Of a stretch of 42,486 bases of DNA, positions 20,067-28,255 are shown piece by piece. How positions within the stretch are numbered: position 1 is the stretch's first letter; each line of letters opens with the position of its first letter. This stretch comes from a virus: IMG/VR virus record IMGVR_UViG_3300048930_000170, positions 1 to 42,486 of that record; one strand, 5' to 3'. A program made the translations under genes and the position numbers. Under the pieces are notes generated by a model. It worked only from the letters and a program-made list of their open reading frames with translations, was not told the origin of the DNA and did not search any database.

Positions 20067-20977
20067 GCCTTGAGGCCGCCATGCACGACGCCTGCACTGC
20101 CGTGGGCATCATCGCCCCCCGGCGCACGAAGCCCGGCGCGTGGGTGTCCTGCCCGGCGCAGGGCAAGGGCAAGGGCAACGGCGCGGGCCGCGTGCTGATC
20201 TTCTCCGACATGACCGGCGGCATCGCGTTTAACTGGATCACCCACGCCGAGCAGCGGTTCACCGCGAACGGCCTTGCGGGCGCGCAGGACGCCCGTGCAC
20301 CGCGCCGGGACCCCGAGGCCGATCGGCAGGCTCGTTATGCGCAAGGGGCCGCTACAGCAGCCGCCGGGTGCATGGTGAAGGCCGCGCGGACGGAAACGCA
20401 TCCTTACCTCGCTCGGAAGGGCTTCCCCGACGAGCTTGGCCTTGTCCTCGATCACCCGGAAGACTTCGTGCCGGATGGTGAGACCTTCGATGGCATGCGC
20501 CACCACATCGGCCAGATGACGGGACCGTTCCTCGTCATCCCCGGACGGATCGGCGGGCAAGTCGTCACGGTGCAGTTGATCGACGCCGAGGGCGACAAGC
20601 TGAACATGAAGGCTGCCCCGATGCGCGGCGCGGCCCACAGGATCGCCACAGGGCGCGAGACATGGGTCTGCGAGGGCATCGCCACCGCGCTCAGCGTCCG
20701 GGCCGCCCTGCGGCTCCTGGGGCGTCCTGCGACGGTCCTTTGCGCCTTCTCGGCGGCGAATGTGGCTGTGGTGGCCGAGGGACTCAAGGGCAGCATCATC
20801 GCGGCGGACCACGACAAGCCGCTTGAGCAGCTCCACGGCAAGGGCACCGGCGAGTTCTATGCCGCGCGCACGGGCCGGACATGGGTCATGCCGCCCGAGA
20901 TTGGCGACTTCAACGACATGCACGTCAGCGCGGGCCTGCGGGCCGTGGCGCTGCATCTGCGAGGGGTTCGGGCGTGA
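20063..20977 (+). CDS. Toprim-domain primase-like protein
   Basis: 304 residues. The N-terminus is short and lacks a clear CHC2 zinc finger, though WVSCPAQGKGKGNGAGRVLIFSD is basic. Residues about 120-180 (PYLARKGFPDELG...VIPGRIGGQVVTVQLID) match the DUF7146-like primase module, and the Toprim core follows with WVCEGIATALSVRAAL (catalytic Glu) and GSIIAADHDKP (the DxD). It would prime phage replication together with the adjacent helicase. Many phages of this type carry such split helicase-primase genes. Confidence 0.8.
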   Translation: MSLEAAMHDACTAVGIIAPRRTKPGAWVSCPAQGKGKGNGAGRVLIFSDMTGGIAFNWITHAEQRFTANGLAGAQDARAPRRDPEADRQARYAQGAATAAAGCMVKAARTETHPYLARKGFPDELGLVLDHPEDFVPDGETFDGMRHHIGQMTGPFLVIPGRIGGQVVTVQLIDAEGDKLNMKAAPMRGAAHRIATGRETWVCEGIATALSVRAALRLLGRPATVLCAFSAANVAVVAEGLKGSIIAADHDKPLEQLHGKGTGEFYAARTGRTWVMPPEIGDFNDMHVSAGLRAVALHLRGVRA

Positions 20978-21195
20978 GCAGGCAGGGCGACGTTGTTCGC
21001 GACATCAAGGCCGCGGTTCGTCCGGAAGGCTACGACTTCACGCGGGCCGAGGGCCGGGCGGATTTCGATGATGCTCTGCGGGCCGAGATCAAGAAGCGCA
21101 CGGGAGACGACGAGCACCTGCGCCGCCATGTCGGCCAGATGATGCAGGAGTGGCGCAAGGAGTTGTTCGGATGGAAGGAGCGGGGCGAGGCATGA
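20974..21195 (+). CDS. Hypothetical small protein
   Basis: 73 residues from GTG at 20974, overlapping the primase stop (GTGA). MSRQGDVVRDIKAAVRPEGY, then charged helices ending in MMQEWRKELFGWKERGEA. No family recognised. Confidence 0.55.
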   Translation: MSRQGDVVRDIKAAVRPEGYDFTRAEGRADFDDALRAEIKKRTGDDEHLRRHVGQMMQEWRKELFGWKERGEA

Positions 21196-21557
21196 CGCAC
21201 AGGCGTTCCCCGCGCGCCATGTCAGCGGGGTCTTTCTGGTGGACGGTTCCAGCGATGACGACGGTGGCACCAGGAAGGAACAGCCCACCACGGGGCGGGG
21301 TCAAGGCAAAGCGCAGTCTGAAAGACCGAAGCGCGACCCCCGGAGGCAGCATCGCCTTCGCAAGTAGCGGTCAACCTGTCCGGGCAGATGCAAGCCACGG
21401 CAGGGCCAAAGCGGCAGCCCGGCTCCGGCCAGCGAGATCGCGGAGGCATAAGGACCAACCTCGGCAAATCGCCGGGGCTGGTCGTCTTATGCCTTCTCAA
21501 CAGACCCTTTCCAACCAGCGAGACGGTAGAGAAGAAGAGATAGCAACGTTAGAATAA
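21192..21557 (+). CDS. Low-complexity frame, uncertain
   Basis: 121 residues (MTHRRSPRAMSAGSFWWTVP...). Ser/Arg/Pro-rich with no recognisable domain. The start overlaps the previous stop (ATGA), but third-position GC is weaker than in clear genes, and a competing frame from 21191 looks at least as protein-like though it has no start codon. The 3' half contains the strong hairpin at 21442-21496. I suspect this stretch is partly a regulatory leader. Confidence 0.3.
   Translation: MTHRRSPRAMSAGSFWWTVPAMTTVAPGRNSPPRGGVKAKRSLKDRSATPGGSIAFASSGQPVRADASHGRAKAAARLRPARSRRHKDQPRQIAGAGRLMPSQQTLSNQRDGREEEIATLE
21442..21496 (+). terminator. Very stable stem-loop ahead of the NusG-like gene
   Basis: Outer arms GGCATAAG/CTTATGCC, middle GACCA/TGGTC and inner CCTCGGC/GCCGGGG pair around the loop AAATC. 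There is one A-C mismatch, a two-base bulge, and three more pairs outside. There is no downstream U-tract, so it is not a simple intrinsic terminator. Attenuator, antitermination loading site, RNA processing site or small RNA are all possible. It lies 80 bp before the NusG-like start. Confidence 0.55.
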
Positions 21558-21576
21558 GAGAGAGGCGCGAGCGAAA

Positions 21577-22116
21577 ATGACGACATGGCTGGCCTACATC
21601 ACGACCGGACGCGAGCTTGAAGTGGGCGAGGCGTTGGCGGCGCGCGGCATCCCGTGCTGGATCGCCCGCAAGGTCACGCTGAAGCGGCAGGGCAAGCGCC
21701 GCCGTCCGGACGTGATCGTTGACCCATACTTGCCCAACTACGCCTTCCTCGAGCTTACCGACGCTCAATTCCACGACCTGCACCACGGCCAGCCGGTGAA
21801 GCACCTGGCGCGCACCATGCACCCTCTGCGCCGCGACGACGAGGAAGCCCTTGCCGCCTTTCGCACGGACATTGACCGGTCCTATCGCGCCGCAATGCTG
21901 GCCGTCGAGAACAGCACCCGCGCCGAGCTTGCCGAATACCGGCGCGGGCAGATCATTCGCCCGATCAGCGGGCCGTTTGCCGACACGCTCCTGCGCTTCC
22001 GGCGCATCGTGGAAAGCGCGGCGGACCTGCATCCGATGATCGAAGCGGAAACGGAATTGTTCGGGCAGGTCGTGCGGGTGAAGGTCGATCCGCTGGACGT
22101 GAAGGCGGCGGAATGA
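21577..22116 (+). CDS. NusG-like transcription antitermination factor
   Basis: 179 residues. The N-terminal domain (MTTWLAYITTGRELEVGEAL, then GIPCWIARKVTLKRQGKRRRPDVIVDPYLPNYAFLEL) follows the NusG/RfaH NGN pattern with the typical Pxx-P-YxFxxL edge. Residues about 123-172 (GQIIRPISGPFAD...LFGQVVRVKVDP) look like a KOW domain. NusG paralogues bind the RNA polymerase clamp and suppress pausing or termination. As the last rightward early gene before HNH/terminase, it is a good candidate for the late-gene activator, comparable in role to lambda Q. Role inferred from family and position. Confidence 0.78.
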   Translation: MTTWLAYITTGRELEVGEALAARGIPCWIARKVTLKRQGKRRRPDVIVDPYLPNYAFLELTDAQFHDLHHGQPVKHLARTMHPLRRDDEEALAAFRTDIDRSYRAAMLAVENSTRAELAEYRRGQIIRPISGPFADTLLRFRRIVESAADLHPMIEAETELFGQVVRVKVDPLDVKAAE

Positions 22117-22358
22117 TTTCCCGTTGCCACAATCCTGCGTTGCGTCTATCATCCGCGCAAGATCGCACCTGCCCCACGCGCGGCGGTCGGTCGCCCGCAC
22201 CGGTCCCCCGTCAGGCCCGCACGCCTGACCTGCATCTAGGGGCCGGTGCGCAAGCATTCCATCCCAGCGCCTCGCATTCATCCCCCGCGCGCCCCTCAGG
22301 GGCCGTTCGCCATCCCCAGTATAGCGAGGCGCTGGGGCCTTCACGCAGGAGGCCGACT
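22117..22358. other. Non-coding stretch with nested dyads before HNH/terminase
   Basis: The frame of the HNH gene is open here but its product is Ser/Pro/Arg-rich with no domain, so I treat this as intergenic. It holds TCAGGC-N6-GCCTGA at 22211-22228, and a perfect 13-bp inverted repeat CCCAGCGCCTCGC (22263-22275) and GCGAGGCGCTGGG (22324-22336) separated by 48 bp that contains GCCCCT-C-AGGGGC. Candidate terminase-binding, cos-related or regulatory structure. Confidence 0.5.
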
Positions 22359-22673
22359 GTGCCCGGCCACCGATGGAACCACACACAGACACGCCACGAA
22401 AGAGGCTATGGCGCTGCATGGGTAAAACGTCGAGCCGCAGTTCTCGCTCGTGACCTACACCTCTGCCAGCCCTGCCTCACTCACGGACGATACAAGACCG
22501 CCACCCAAGTCGACCACATCACGCCTAAGGCCAGTGGCGGAACGGACGACCTCGACAACCTTCAGTCCATCTGCACCGCTTGCCACAACGACAAGACCAA
22601 GGCCGAGGCGGCCGAGGCGCAGGGACGCAAGCTGAGATGCGTGGTCGGGCCTGATGGATGGCCGGTCGCGTGA
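22359..22673 (+). CDS. HNH endonuclease next to terminase
   Basis: 104 residues from GTG at 22359, chosen because AGGAGG at 22347-22352 is six bases upstream. CQPCL and CTACH supply zinc pairs. TQVDHITPKASGGTDDLDNLQSICTACHNDKT contains the HNH core (DHI, N in DNL, H in CHNDKT). HNH proteins beside P27-type small terminases stimulate cohesive-end cleavage during packaging in HK97-like phages. That role fits here by gene order. Confidence 0.87.
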   Translation: MPGHRWNHTQTRHERGYGAAWVKRRAAVLARDLHLCQPCLTHGRYKTATQVDHITPKASGGTDDLDNLQSICTACHNDKTKAEAAEAQGRKLRCVVGPDGWPVA

Positions 22674-22763
22674 AAAAGCCCGGGGGGGGGTGGTCGAAAG
22701 TCTAGAGGGGCTGGCAGGGGACCGGCGGGGGCAGCCAACTTTTCATAATCGGCAAGGTTCAAC
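22674..22763. other. Candidate cos region upstream of the small terminase
   Basis: No gene. Very G-rich on this strand, with an uninterrupted G9 at 22682-22690 and repeated GGGG blocks (AGGGGC, AGGGGA, GGGGGC) before CAACATGG. In phages with HNH-P27-HK97 terminases the cohesive end is usually in this interval. I cannot identify the nick positions. Confidence 0.4.
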
Positions 22764-23192
22764 ATGGGTACGCGCGGACGAAAAAGCATAGCGGCGATCG
22801 AGGCCGAGGGCTTTGGCGGCGGCGCTGTTGCGCTGGTGCGCAGGCCTGATGCGCCGCTCGATCTGACACCGGAAGAAAGCGACGTGTGGGTCGAGACGGT
22901 CGAGGCGATGCCGGCCGACTGGTTCCCGCGCGAGACCTGGCCTCTGCTTCGTCAGTGGTGCCGCCACACGGTTACGGCGCGTCGGGTGTCGCAGCTGATC
23001 GACGCGACGGCAGCGCGAGAAGAGCTGGACGTTGCGGAGATGCGCGAGCTGCTGTCAATGCAGGCAAAAGAGACGGCAGCGCTGAAGGCTATGGCGGCAG
23101 CGATGCGGTTGAGCCAGCAGGCGAGCTACTCGGCGCGCGGTGCCGGCGGTGAGAAGTCGCGGCGAACGACGGTCAAGCGCCCTTGGGAGTGA
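22764..23192 (+). CDS. terS: Terminase small subunit, P27 family
   Basis: 142 residues. PDAPLDLTPEESDVWVETVEAMPADWFPRETWPLLRQWCRHTVTARRVSQLIDA is the P27-like pattern: LTxEExxxW, then LxxxCxxxxxxRR. The C-terminal part is helical and ends in a basic stretch (EKSRRTTVKRPWE). It binds packaging-site DNA and stimulates the large subunit, whose ATG overlaps the stop (TGATG). Confidence 0.88.
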   Translation: MGTRGRKSIAAIEAEGFGGGAVALVRRPDAPLDLTPEESDVWVETVEAMPADWFPRETWPLLRQWCRHTVTARRVSQLIDATAAREELDVAEMRELLSMQAKETAALKAMAAAMRLSQQASYSARGAGGEKSRRTTVKRPWE

Positions 23193-24718
23193 TGACCCGC
23201 GCCGAGCGCAACATCGCGTGGATCGAGGCGTACTGCCGCGTGCCCGAAGGGCGGGACGTTGGCAAGCCGGTGCGGCTGCGAGAGTGGCAGCGCGACGAGC
23301 TGCGGAAGATCTACGACAACCCGGCTGGTACGCGGCGGGCGATCCTGAGCTTCGGGCGGAAGAACGGCAAGACGGCGCTGTCGGCCTTCATCACGCTCCT
23401 GCACTTGTGCGGGCCGGAAGCGCGGGCGAACTCGCAGCTCTTCAGCGCGGCGCAGTCGAGGGACCAGGCGGCGATCCTGTTCTCCCTTGCCGCGAAGATC
23501 GTGCGCATGTCGCCCGACCTGAGCGCGGTCGTGACGGTGCGGGACACGGCCAAGCAACTGGTTTGCCCGGAGTTGGGGACGCTTTACCGGGCGCTATCGG
23601 CGGAAGCCTCGACGGCATACGGCTTGTCGCCGGTGCTGACGATCCACGACGAATTGGGACAGGTGAAGGGGCCTCGCTCGGAGTTGTACGAGGCGCTGGA
23701 GACCGCGACGGGCGCGCAAGAAAGCCCGTTGTCGGTCATCATTTCGACGCAGGCGCCGACCGATGCCGACCTTCTGTCGGTGCTGATCGACGACGCGCTG
23801 AAAGGGAACGATCCGCGCGTCGTGGTGTCGCTGTACGCCGCGCCCGAGAACGCGGACCCGTTCAGCGAAGAAGCGGTGCGTGCGGCTAACCCGGCGTTCG
23901 GGGACTTTCAGAACGCGGTCGAGACGATGGCGATGGCGGAAGACGCGCGCCGGATGCCGAGTCGTGAGGCGGAGTACCGCAACCTGATCCTGAACCAGCG
24001 GGTCGAGGTGTCGTCGCCGTTCATCACGCGGACGGTGTGGGAGACATGCGGGGACGCTCCGAAGCCGCTCGACGGCCTGCCGGTATACGCCGGGCTGGAC
24101 CTGTCTGAGGTGCGCGACCTGACCGCCTTTGTGGCGGTGGGGGTCGAGGGCGAGACGCTGCACACGCATCCGACCTTCTGGCTTCCGGGCGACGGGCTGG
24201 CGGAGAAGGCGCGGGCGGATCGGGTGCCTTACGACCTGTGGCGGGATCAGGGGTTTCTGGAAACAAGCCCTGGCCCCACGGTGGATTATCAGTGGGTCGC
24301 GGAGTGGCTGGCGGGGTTCATCAGCGAGCATGACGTTCGCAAGATTGCATTTGACCGCTGGAACTTCCGGCATCTTCGCCCGTGGCTGGCGAAGGCCGGC
24401 ATGTCAGACGAAACGATCGACGCTGTCTTCGAGCCGATGGGGCAAGGGTTTCAATCCATGTCGCCCGCGCTGCGCGATCTCGAGGCGGCGATCCTGAGCC
24501 GCAAACTGAAGCACGGTAAGCACCCTGTTCTGAGCATGTGCGCGGCAAACGCGACGGTGCAGATGGACCCTGCCGGCAACCGTAAACTGTCGAAGGCCAA
24601 GAGCCACGGAAGGATTGACGGCATGGTGGCTTTGGCAATGGCGGTTTCGGTGAGCGTGGCGGAAGAGGCTGGCGAGCCTCGGTCTTACCTTGAAGCCGCC
24701 GAGATGCTGGTGCTCTGA
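23192..24718 (+). CDS. terL: Terminase large subunit
   Basis: 508 residues from ATG at 23192. An upstream TTG would overlap the small-subunit gene. Walker A is GRKNGKT (55-61), Walker B is PVLTIHDE (147-154), with an ATPase coupling region ISTQAPTDADLL after it. The nuclease domain shows GLDLSEVRDLTAF and the C-terminal GRIDGMVALAMA acidic motif. It pumps DNA into the prohead and cuts the concatemer. The end overlaps the portal ATG. Confidence 0.95.
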   Translation: MTRAERNIAWIEAYCRVPEGRDVGKPVRLREWQRDELRKIYDNPAGTRRAILSFGRKNGKTALSAFITLLHLCGPEARANSQLFSAAQSRDQAAILFSLAAKIVRMSPDLSAVVTVRDTAKQLVCPELGTLYRALSAEASTAYGLSPVLTIHDELGQVKGPRSELYEALETATGAQESPLSVIISTQAPTDADLLSVLIDDALKGNDPRVVVSLYAAPENADPFSEEAVRAANPAFGDFQNAVETMAMAEDARRMPSREAEYRNLILNQRVEVSSPFITRTVWETCGDAPKPLDGLPVYAGLDLSEVRDLTAFVAVGVEGETLHTHPTFWLPGDGLAEKARADRVPYDLWRDQGFLETSPGPTVDYQWVAEWLAGFISEHDVRKIAFDRWNFRHLRPWLAKAGMSDETIDAVFEPMGQGFQSMSPALRDLEAAILSRKLKHGKHPVLSMCAANATVQMDPAGNRKLSKAKSHGRIDGMVALAMAVSVSVAEEAGEPRSYLEAAEMLVL

Positions 24719-25980
24719 TGGGCGTTCTAAGCCGCATTGCCGGCGCTGTCGGATTCAAGTCGGCGCCGCAGCCGCGGCCGTTTGAGGACGTGATCGCGCG
24801 CCTTGATGGTGGGCTGCAAAGCGCGGGCATGATGCCGGTCACGTCGACGCAGGCCATGCAAGTCGCGACGGTCATGGCGTGCGTGCGCGTGATTGCCAAC
24901 GGGTGCGCCACGCCGAAGCTGCATGTGTTCCGCGAGAAGCGCGATGGCACGCGCGAGCTTGCGACGAACATTCCCGAGTATCGGCTGCTCAACAGGCGGC
25001 CGAACGAGTGGCAGACCTCGTTCGAGTTCCGTCGCATGATGACCATGCACGCGGCGCTGACAGGCAACGCGGTGGCGGTCAAGGTGCGCGTCGGCAACCG
25101 TGTGCGCGAGCTGATCCCGGTACGGCCCGGCTTCTTCGACATCCGAAAGGTCGGTCGCTACCTGTTCGAGTATCGAATCTGGGACGAGTATGGACCGGTC
25201 GGCGTGTTCGGACCGAGCGATGTCTTTCACCTGCCCAACTGGCAGTGGGAAGACGTCGAGGGGCTAGACGCCCTGAATCTCGCGCGCAATGCAATCGGGC
25301 TGTCGGTGGCAGCGGAATCTACGCAGGCCAGCCTGTTCGCAAACGGCGGGCGGCCGGCAGGCATCCTGACGACGCAGGCCAACATGTCGCCAGAGGCCAT
25401 CGACCGGCTGCGGTCGAGCTGGGCGGCGTTCTCGGCGAACAAGCGGCTCGGCACGGCCATCCTTGACGGTGGTTTCAAGTACGAACAGATCGCGATGTCC
25501 GGCGTGGATTCGCAGCACCTCGAGACGCGCCGCTTCCAGGTCGAGGAAATCTGTCGTGCCTTCGACGTGTTCCCGATCATGATCGGGCATTCGGACAAGG
25601 CCGCGACGTTCGCGTCGTCCGAGGCGTTCTTCGGCGCGCATCTGAAGCACACGCTCGCGCCGTGGCACGAGCTGTGGATCGAGCGGCTGGACGAGTTCGT
25701 GCTCGATGGTTCAGGCCCGCTCTTCGTGGAGTTCGACACGCGCTACCTGACGTCCGGCTCGATGAAGGACCGGGCGGTCTGGGCGCGCACGATGGCAGAG
25801 ATGGGCATCTACACGCGAAACGAGCTGCGCGACGAAGAGGGCAAGGACCCGCGTCCGGGCCTCGATGATCCGCTTACGCCGATGAACATGAACGGCGGTC
25901 CCGCAGCAACGGCCCCGCAGACGACAGAGGACCCCGAGGAGGGCGACGACGATGACGACACCGAAGCTGGAACGGCGTGA
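24718..25980 (+). CDS. Portal protein, HK97 type
   Basis: 420 residues. Typical HK97-family portal features: MQVATVMACVRVIANGCATPKLHVF near the N-terminus, LLNRRPNEWQTSFEFRRMMTMHAALTGNA, the stem region VEEICRAFDVFPIMIGHSDKAATFASSEAF, and an acidic disordered tail (EDPEEGDDDDDTEAG). Forms the dodecameric vertex ring. It overlaps the protease gene by 29 bases. Confidence 0.93.
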   Translation: MGVLSRIAGAVGFKSAPQPRPFEDVIARLDGGLQSAGMMPVTSTQAMQVATVMACVRVIANGCATPKLHVFREKRDGTRELATNIPEYRLLNRRPNEWQTSFEFRRMMTMHAALTGNAVAVKVRVGNRVRELIPVRPGFFDIRKVGRYLFEYRIWDEYGPVGVFGPSDVFHLPNWQWEDVEGLDALNLARNAIGLSVAAESTQASLFANGGRPAGILTTQANMSPEAIDRLRSSWAAFSANKRLGTAILDGGFKYEQIAMSGVDSQHLETRRFQVEEICRAFDVFPIMIGHSDKAATFASSEAFFGAHLKHTLAPWHELWIERLDEFVLDGSGPLFVEFDTRYLTSGSMKDRAVWARTMAEMGIYTRNELRDEEGKDPRPGLDDPLTPMNMNGGPAATAPQTTEDPEEGDDDDDTEAGTA

Positions 25981-26644
25981 AGCGCCGCGGCGGACGGAAG
26001 TCCGCGCGTTCGCATTCGATCTGAAGGCGACGGGCGAAGACGGCATGATCGAAGGCTACGGGTCGGTCTTCAATGAGCGCGACGCCTATGCTGACATCGT
26101 CGCGTCCGGCGCGTTCATGGACACGCTTGCCGCGCACAAGGCCGCTGGGACCATGCCCGCGATGCTCTGGCAGCACGACGCCGCCGAGCCAATCGGCATC
26201 TGGACCGAGATGGTCGAGGACGAGAAGGGCCTGCGCGTCAAGGGCCAGATCGTCATGGAGACCGAACGCGGCAAGGCGGCGCACGCGCTCCTGAAAAAGG
26301 GCGCGCTGCGCGGACTGTCGATCGGTTTCGTGTCGAAAGAGTGGAAATACGACCGTGAAAGCGACACGCGGACGCTGACGAAGGTCGATCTGTGGGAAGT
26401 GTCACTGGTGACCTTCCCTGCGAACGGCAAGGCGATGGTCGACAGCGTCAAGTGCGCGATCGATGACATCGTGGCGCCGAAGGATGCCGAACGGACCCTG
26501 CGCGAGGCCGGGTTCCCGAGGTCCGACGCGACGGCGTTCGTGTCGCGCGTCATGCGGATGGGAGAGGAGCGGCGCGAGGCCGCGCAATCGACCGCCGAGC
26601 TGAAGGCAGCGGCCGACCGGCTGCTGAACATCATCTCCCATTGA
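25952..26644 (+). CDS. Prohead protease, HK97 type
   Basis: 230 residues. Core motifs: GYGSVFNERDAYADIVASGAF, LWQHDAAEPIG (catalytic-type His) and LRGLSIGFVS (nucleophile Ser), then LWEVSLVTFPAN. This is a serine protease that cleaves the capsid scaffold segment during head maturation. The C-terminal 50 residues, DAERTLREAGFPRSDATAFVSRVM and on, are helical. Starts inside the end of the portal gene. Confidence 0.92.
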   Translation: MTTPKLERREAPRRTEVRAFAFDLKATGEDGMIEGYGSVFNERDAYADIVASGAFMDTLAAHKAAGTMPAMLWQHDAAEPIGIWTEMVEDEKGLRVKGQIVMETERGKAAHALLKKGALRGLSIGFVSKEWKYDRESDTRTLTKVDLWEVSLVTFPANGKAMVDSVKCAIDDIVAPKDAERTLREAGFPRSDATAFVSRVMRMGEERREAAQSTAELKAAADRLLNIISH

Positions 26645-26655
26645 GGAACATCACC

Positions 26656-28008
26656 ATGAAGAAACTGCATCTGATGGCCGCGCACTTCGCGGCTTTCCAG
26701 GCGCGCCTTCTGACCGGCTCTTACGAGGTCCGCGAGGCGCCCGACACCGCCAAGATCGCCGAAACGATCGACAAGATCGGCTCGGCCTTCGACGAATACA
26801 AGAAGGCGAACGACGAGCGTCTTGAGCAGATCGCCAAGAAGGGCGCTGCTGACCCCGTCACCGAAGCCAAGCTGACGAAGATCGACGGCGCGCTCGACGA
26901 GCTGTCGGAGGTCAAGAAGCGGCTCGAAGCGGTCGAAACCCGCGCGGCCCGTCCAGGCGCGATGGACGGTCACGGAAAGCCCGTGTCGAAGGCCGATGCC
27001 GAGTACAAGTCGGCCTTCGTCAACTGGATGCGCTCGCCGGGCGACCCGCAGGCGCAGATGAACCTGAAGGCGGCGGGCGCGGCACTCGAAACCCGTGCGG
27101 CGCAGGTCATCACTTCGACCGGCTCGGCGGGCGGCTTCGCGCTGCCGGAAGAAATCGAACGCGCCATCGCGCGCCTGACGGTCGACATCTCGCCGATCCG
27201 CCAGATCGCGACCGTGCGGACGATCTCGACGTCGGACTACAAAGAACTCTTCGACGTCGGCGGCGCCGCTGCCGAGTGGGTCGCGGAGAACGGCACGCGG
27301 TCGCAGACCAACACGCCGGACCTCGCCGAGATCACGCCGACGATGGGCACGCTTTCTGCCCGCCCGCGCGCCACGGAAGAGTCGCTCGACGACCTCTTCT
27401 TCGACGTCGAGGGCTGGCTCGCGACGAGCGTGGCGGAAGCCCACGCCGCAGCGGAAGGCGCGGCATTCGTGGCCGGCAACGGCACGAACCGCCCGACCGG
27501 CATCCTGTCGGGTCCGACCCCCGTGACGACCGCGGACGCCTCGCGCGCCTTCGGGACGCTGCAGTACGTCGCCTCGGCGCAGGCTGCTGCCATGCCGACC
27601 ACGCCGGACGTGTTCTACGACTTGGTCTATGCGCTGCGCGCCCGCTACCGGACCAACGCGCGCTGGCTGACGTCGAAGGCGGTTCTTTCCGCGCTTCGCA
27701 AGTACCGCGAAGGTTCGGGCACCGGCCAGTACCTCTGGCAACCCGCTCTCTCGATGGGCCAGTCCGAGACCTTCCTCGGCTATCCGATCACAGAAGCGGA
27801 AGACATGCCCGCCGTCGGCGCCGGCACCTTCCCGCTTGCGTTCGGCGACTTCCGCGAGGGCTACCTGATCGTGGATCGCGTCGGCACGCGCGTCACGCGC
27901 GACGACATCACGCTGCCCGGTTTCGTGCAGTGGTATATCCGCAAGCGGGTCGGCGGCCGGCTGCGGAACACGCAGGCGATCAAGCTGCTGAAGATCGCGG
28001 CCTCGTGA
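26656..28008 (+). CDS. Major capsid protein, HK97 fold
   Basis: 450 residues from ATG at 26656. A TTG at 26641 in frame is an alternative. Residues about 30-105 form a charged coiled coil (EYKKANDERLEQIAKK...VKKRLEAVETRA), the scaffold delta-domain removed by the protease. The mature part begins near STGSAGGFALPEEIERAIARL and contains the P-domain helix and E-loop pattern TPTMGTLSARPRATEESLDDLFFD. Assembles the icosahedral shell. A strong hairpin follows the gene. Confidence 0.94.
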   Translation: MKKLHLMAAHFAAFQARLLTGSYEVREAPDTAKIAETIDKIGSAFDEYKKANDERLEQIAKKGAADPVTEAKLTKIDGALDELSEVKKRLEAVETRAARPGAMDGHGKPVSKADAEYKSAFVNWMRSPGDPQAQMNLKAAGAALETRAAQVITSTGSAGGFALPEEIERAIARLTVDISPIRQIATVRTISTSDYKELFDVGGAAAEWVAENGTRSQTNTPDLAEITPTMGTLSARPRATEESLDDLFFDVEGWLATSVAEAHAAAEGAAFVAGNGTNRPTGILSGPTPVTTADASRAFGTLQYVASAQAAAMPTTPDVFYDLVYALRARYRTNARWLTSKAVLSALRKYREGSGTGQYLWQPALSMGQSETFLGYPITEAEDMPAVGAGTFPLAFGDFREGYLIVDRVGTRVTRDDITLPGFVQWYIRKRVGGRLRNTQAIKLLKIAAS

Positions 28009-28023
28009 TCTGTCGGTTTCCTG

Positions 28024-28047
28024 AGGGGGCGGTGCGCCGCCCCCTTT
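28024..28047 (+). terminator. Stem-loop terminator or attenuator after the capsid gene
   Basis: GGGGGCGG (28025-28032), loop TGCG, CCGCCCCC (28037-28044), extended by A-T and followed by TTTCC. Very GC-rich with a short T run. As the only gap in the head operon it would reduce readthrough after the abundant capsid message or stabilise its 3' end. Confidence 0.7.
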
Positions 28048-28069
28048 CCTAAGCCGATGGGAGACTGTC

Positions 28070-28255
28070 ATGGCGATCCTAAAAAAACCGATCTTCGGTG
28101 CTGCGCATCCCGAGATCTACCCGCGCGAGTACGCCGCGGGTGAGGAATGCCCGCCGGACCTAGAAGACGCCGCGCGCGAAGTCGGCGCGCTCGACGCGGA
28201 AAAGCCCGCGAAGAAGGCGCTTCGCGCCGCCCCTGAAAACAAGAAGGCCGACTGA
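28070..28255 (+). CDS. Small hypothetical head-region protein
   Basis: 61 residues (MAILKKPIFGAAHPEIYPRE, then an acidic middle and a Lys/Ala-rich end). Preceded by GGGAG. No family recognised. Its position after the capsid suggests a minor head or decoration component. The stop overlaps the next ATG (TGATG). Confidence 0.6.
   Translation: MAILKKPIFGAAHPEIYPREYAAGEECPPDLEDAAREVGALDAEKPAKKALRAAPENKKAD

Noticed and set aside
21192-21557. Frame starting in codon register 21191 (HDAQAFPARHVSG...)
   Set aside because: Looks protein-like but has no start codon, and its third-position GC is no better than the listed frame; left as part of an uncertain stretch.
26086-28071. 661-codon leftward frame
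   Set aside because: Antisense to protease and capsid genes; Arg/His/Asp-rich shadow of GC3-rich coding DNA.
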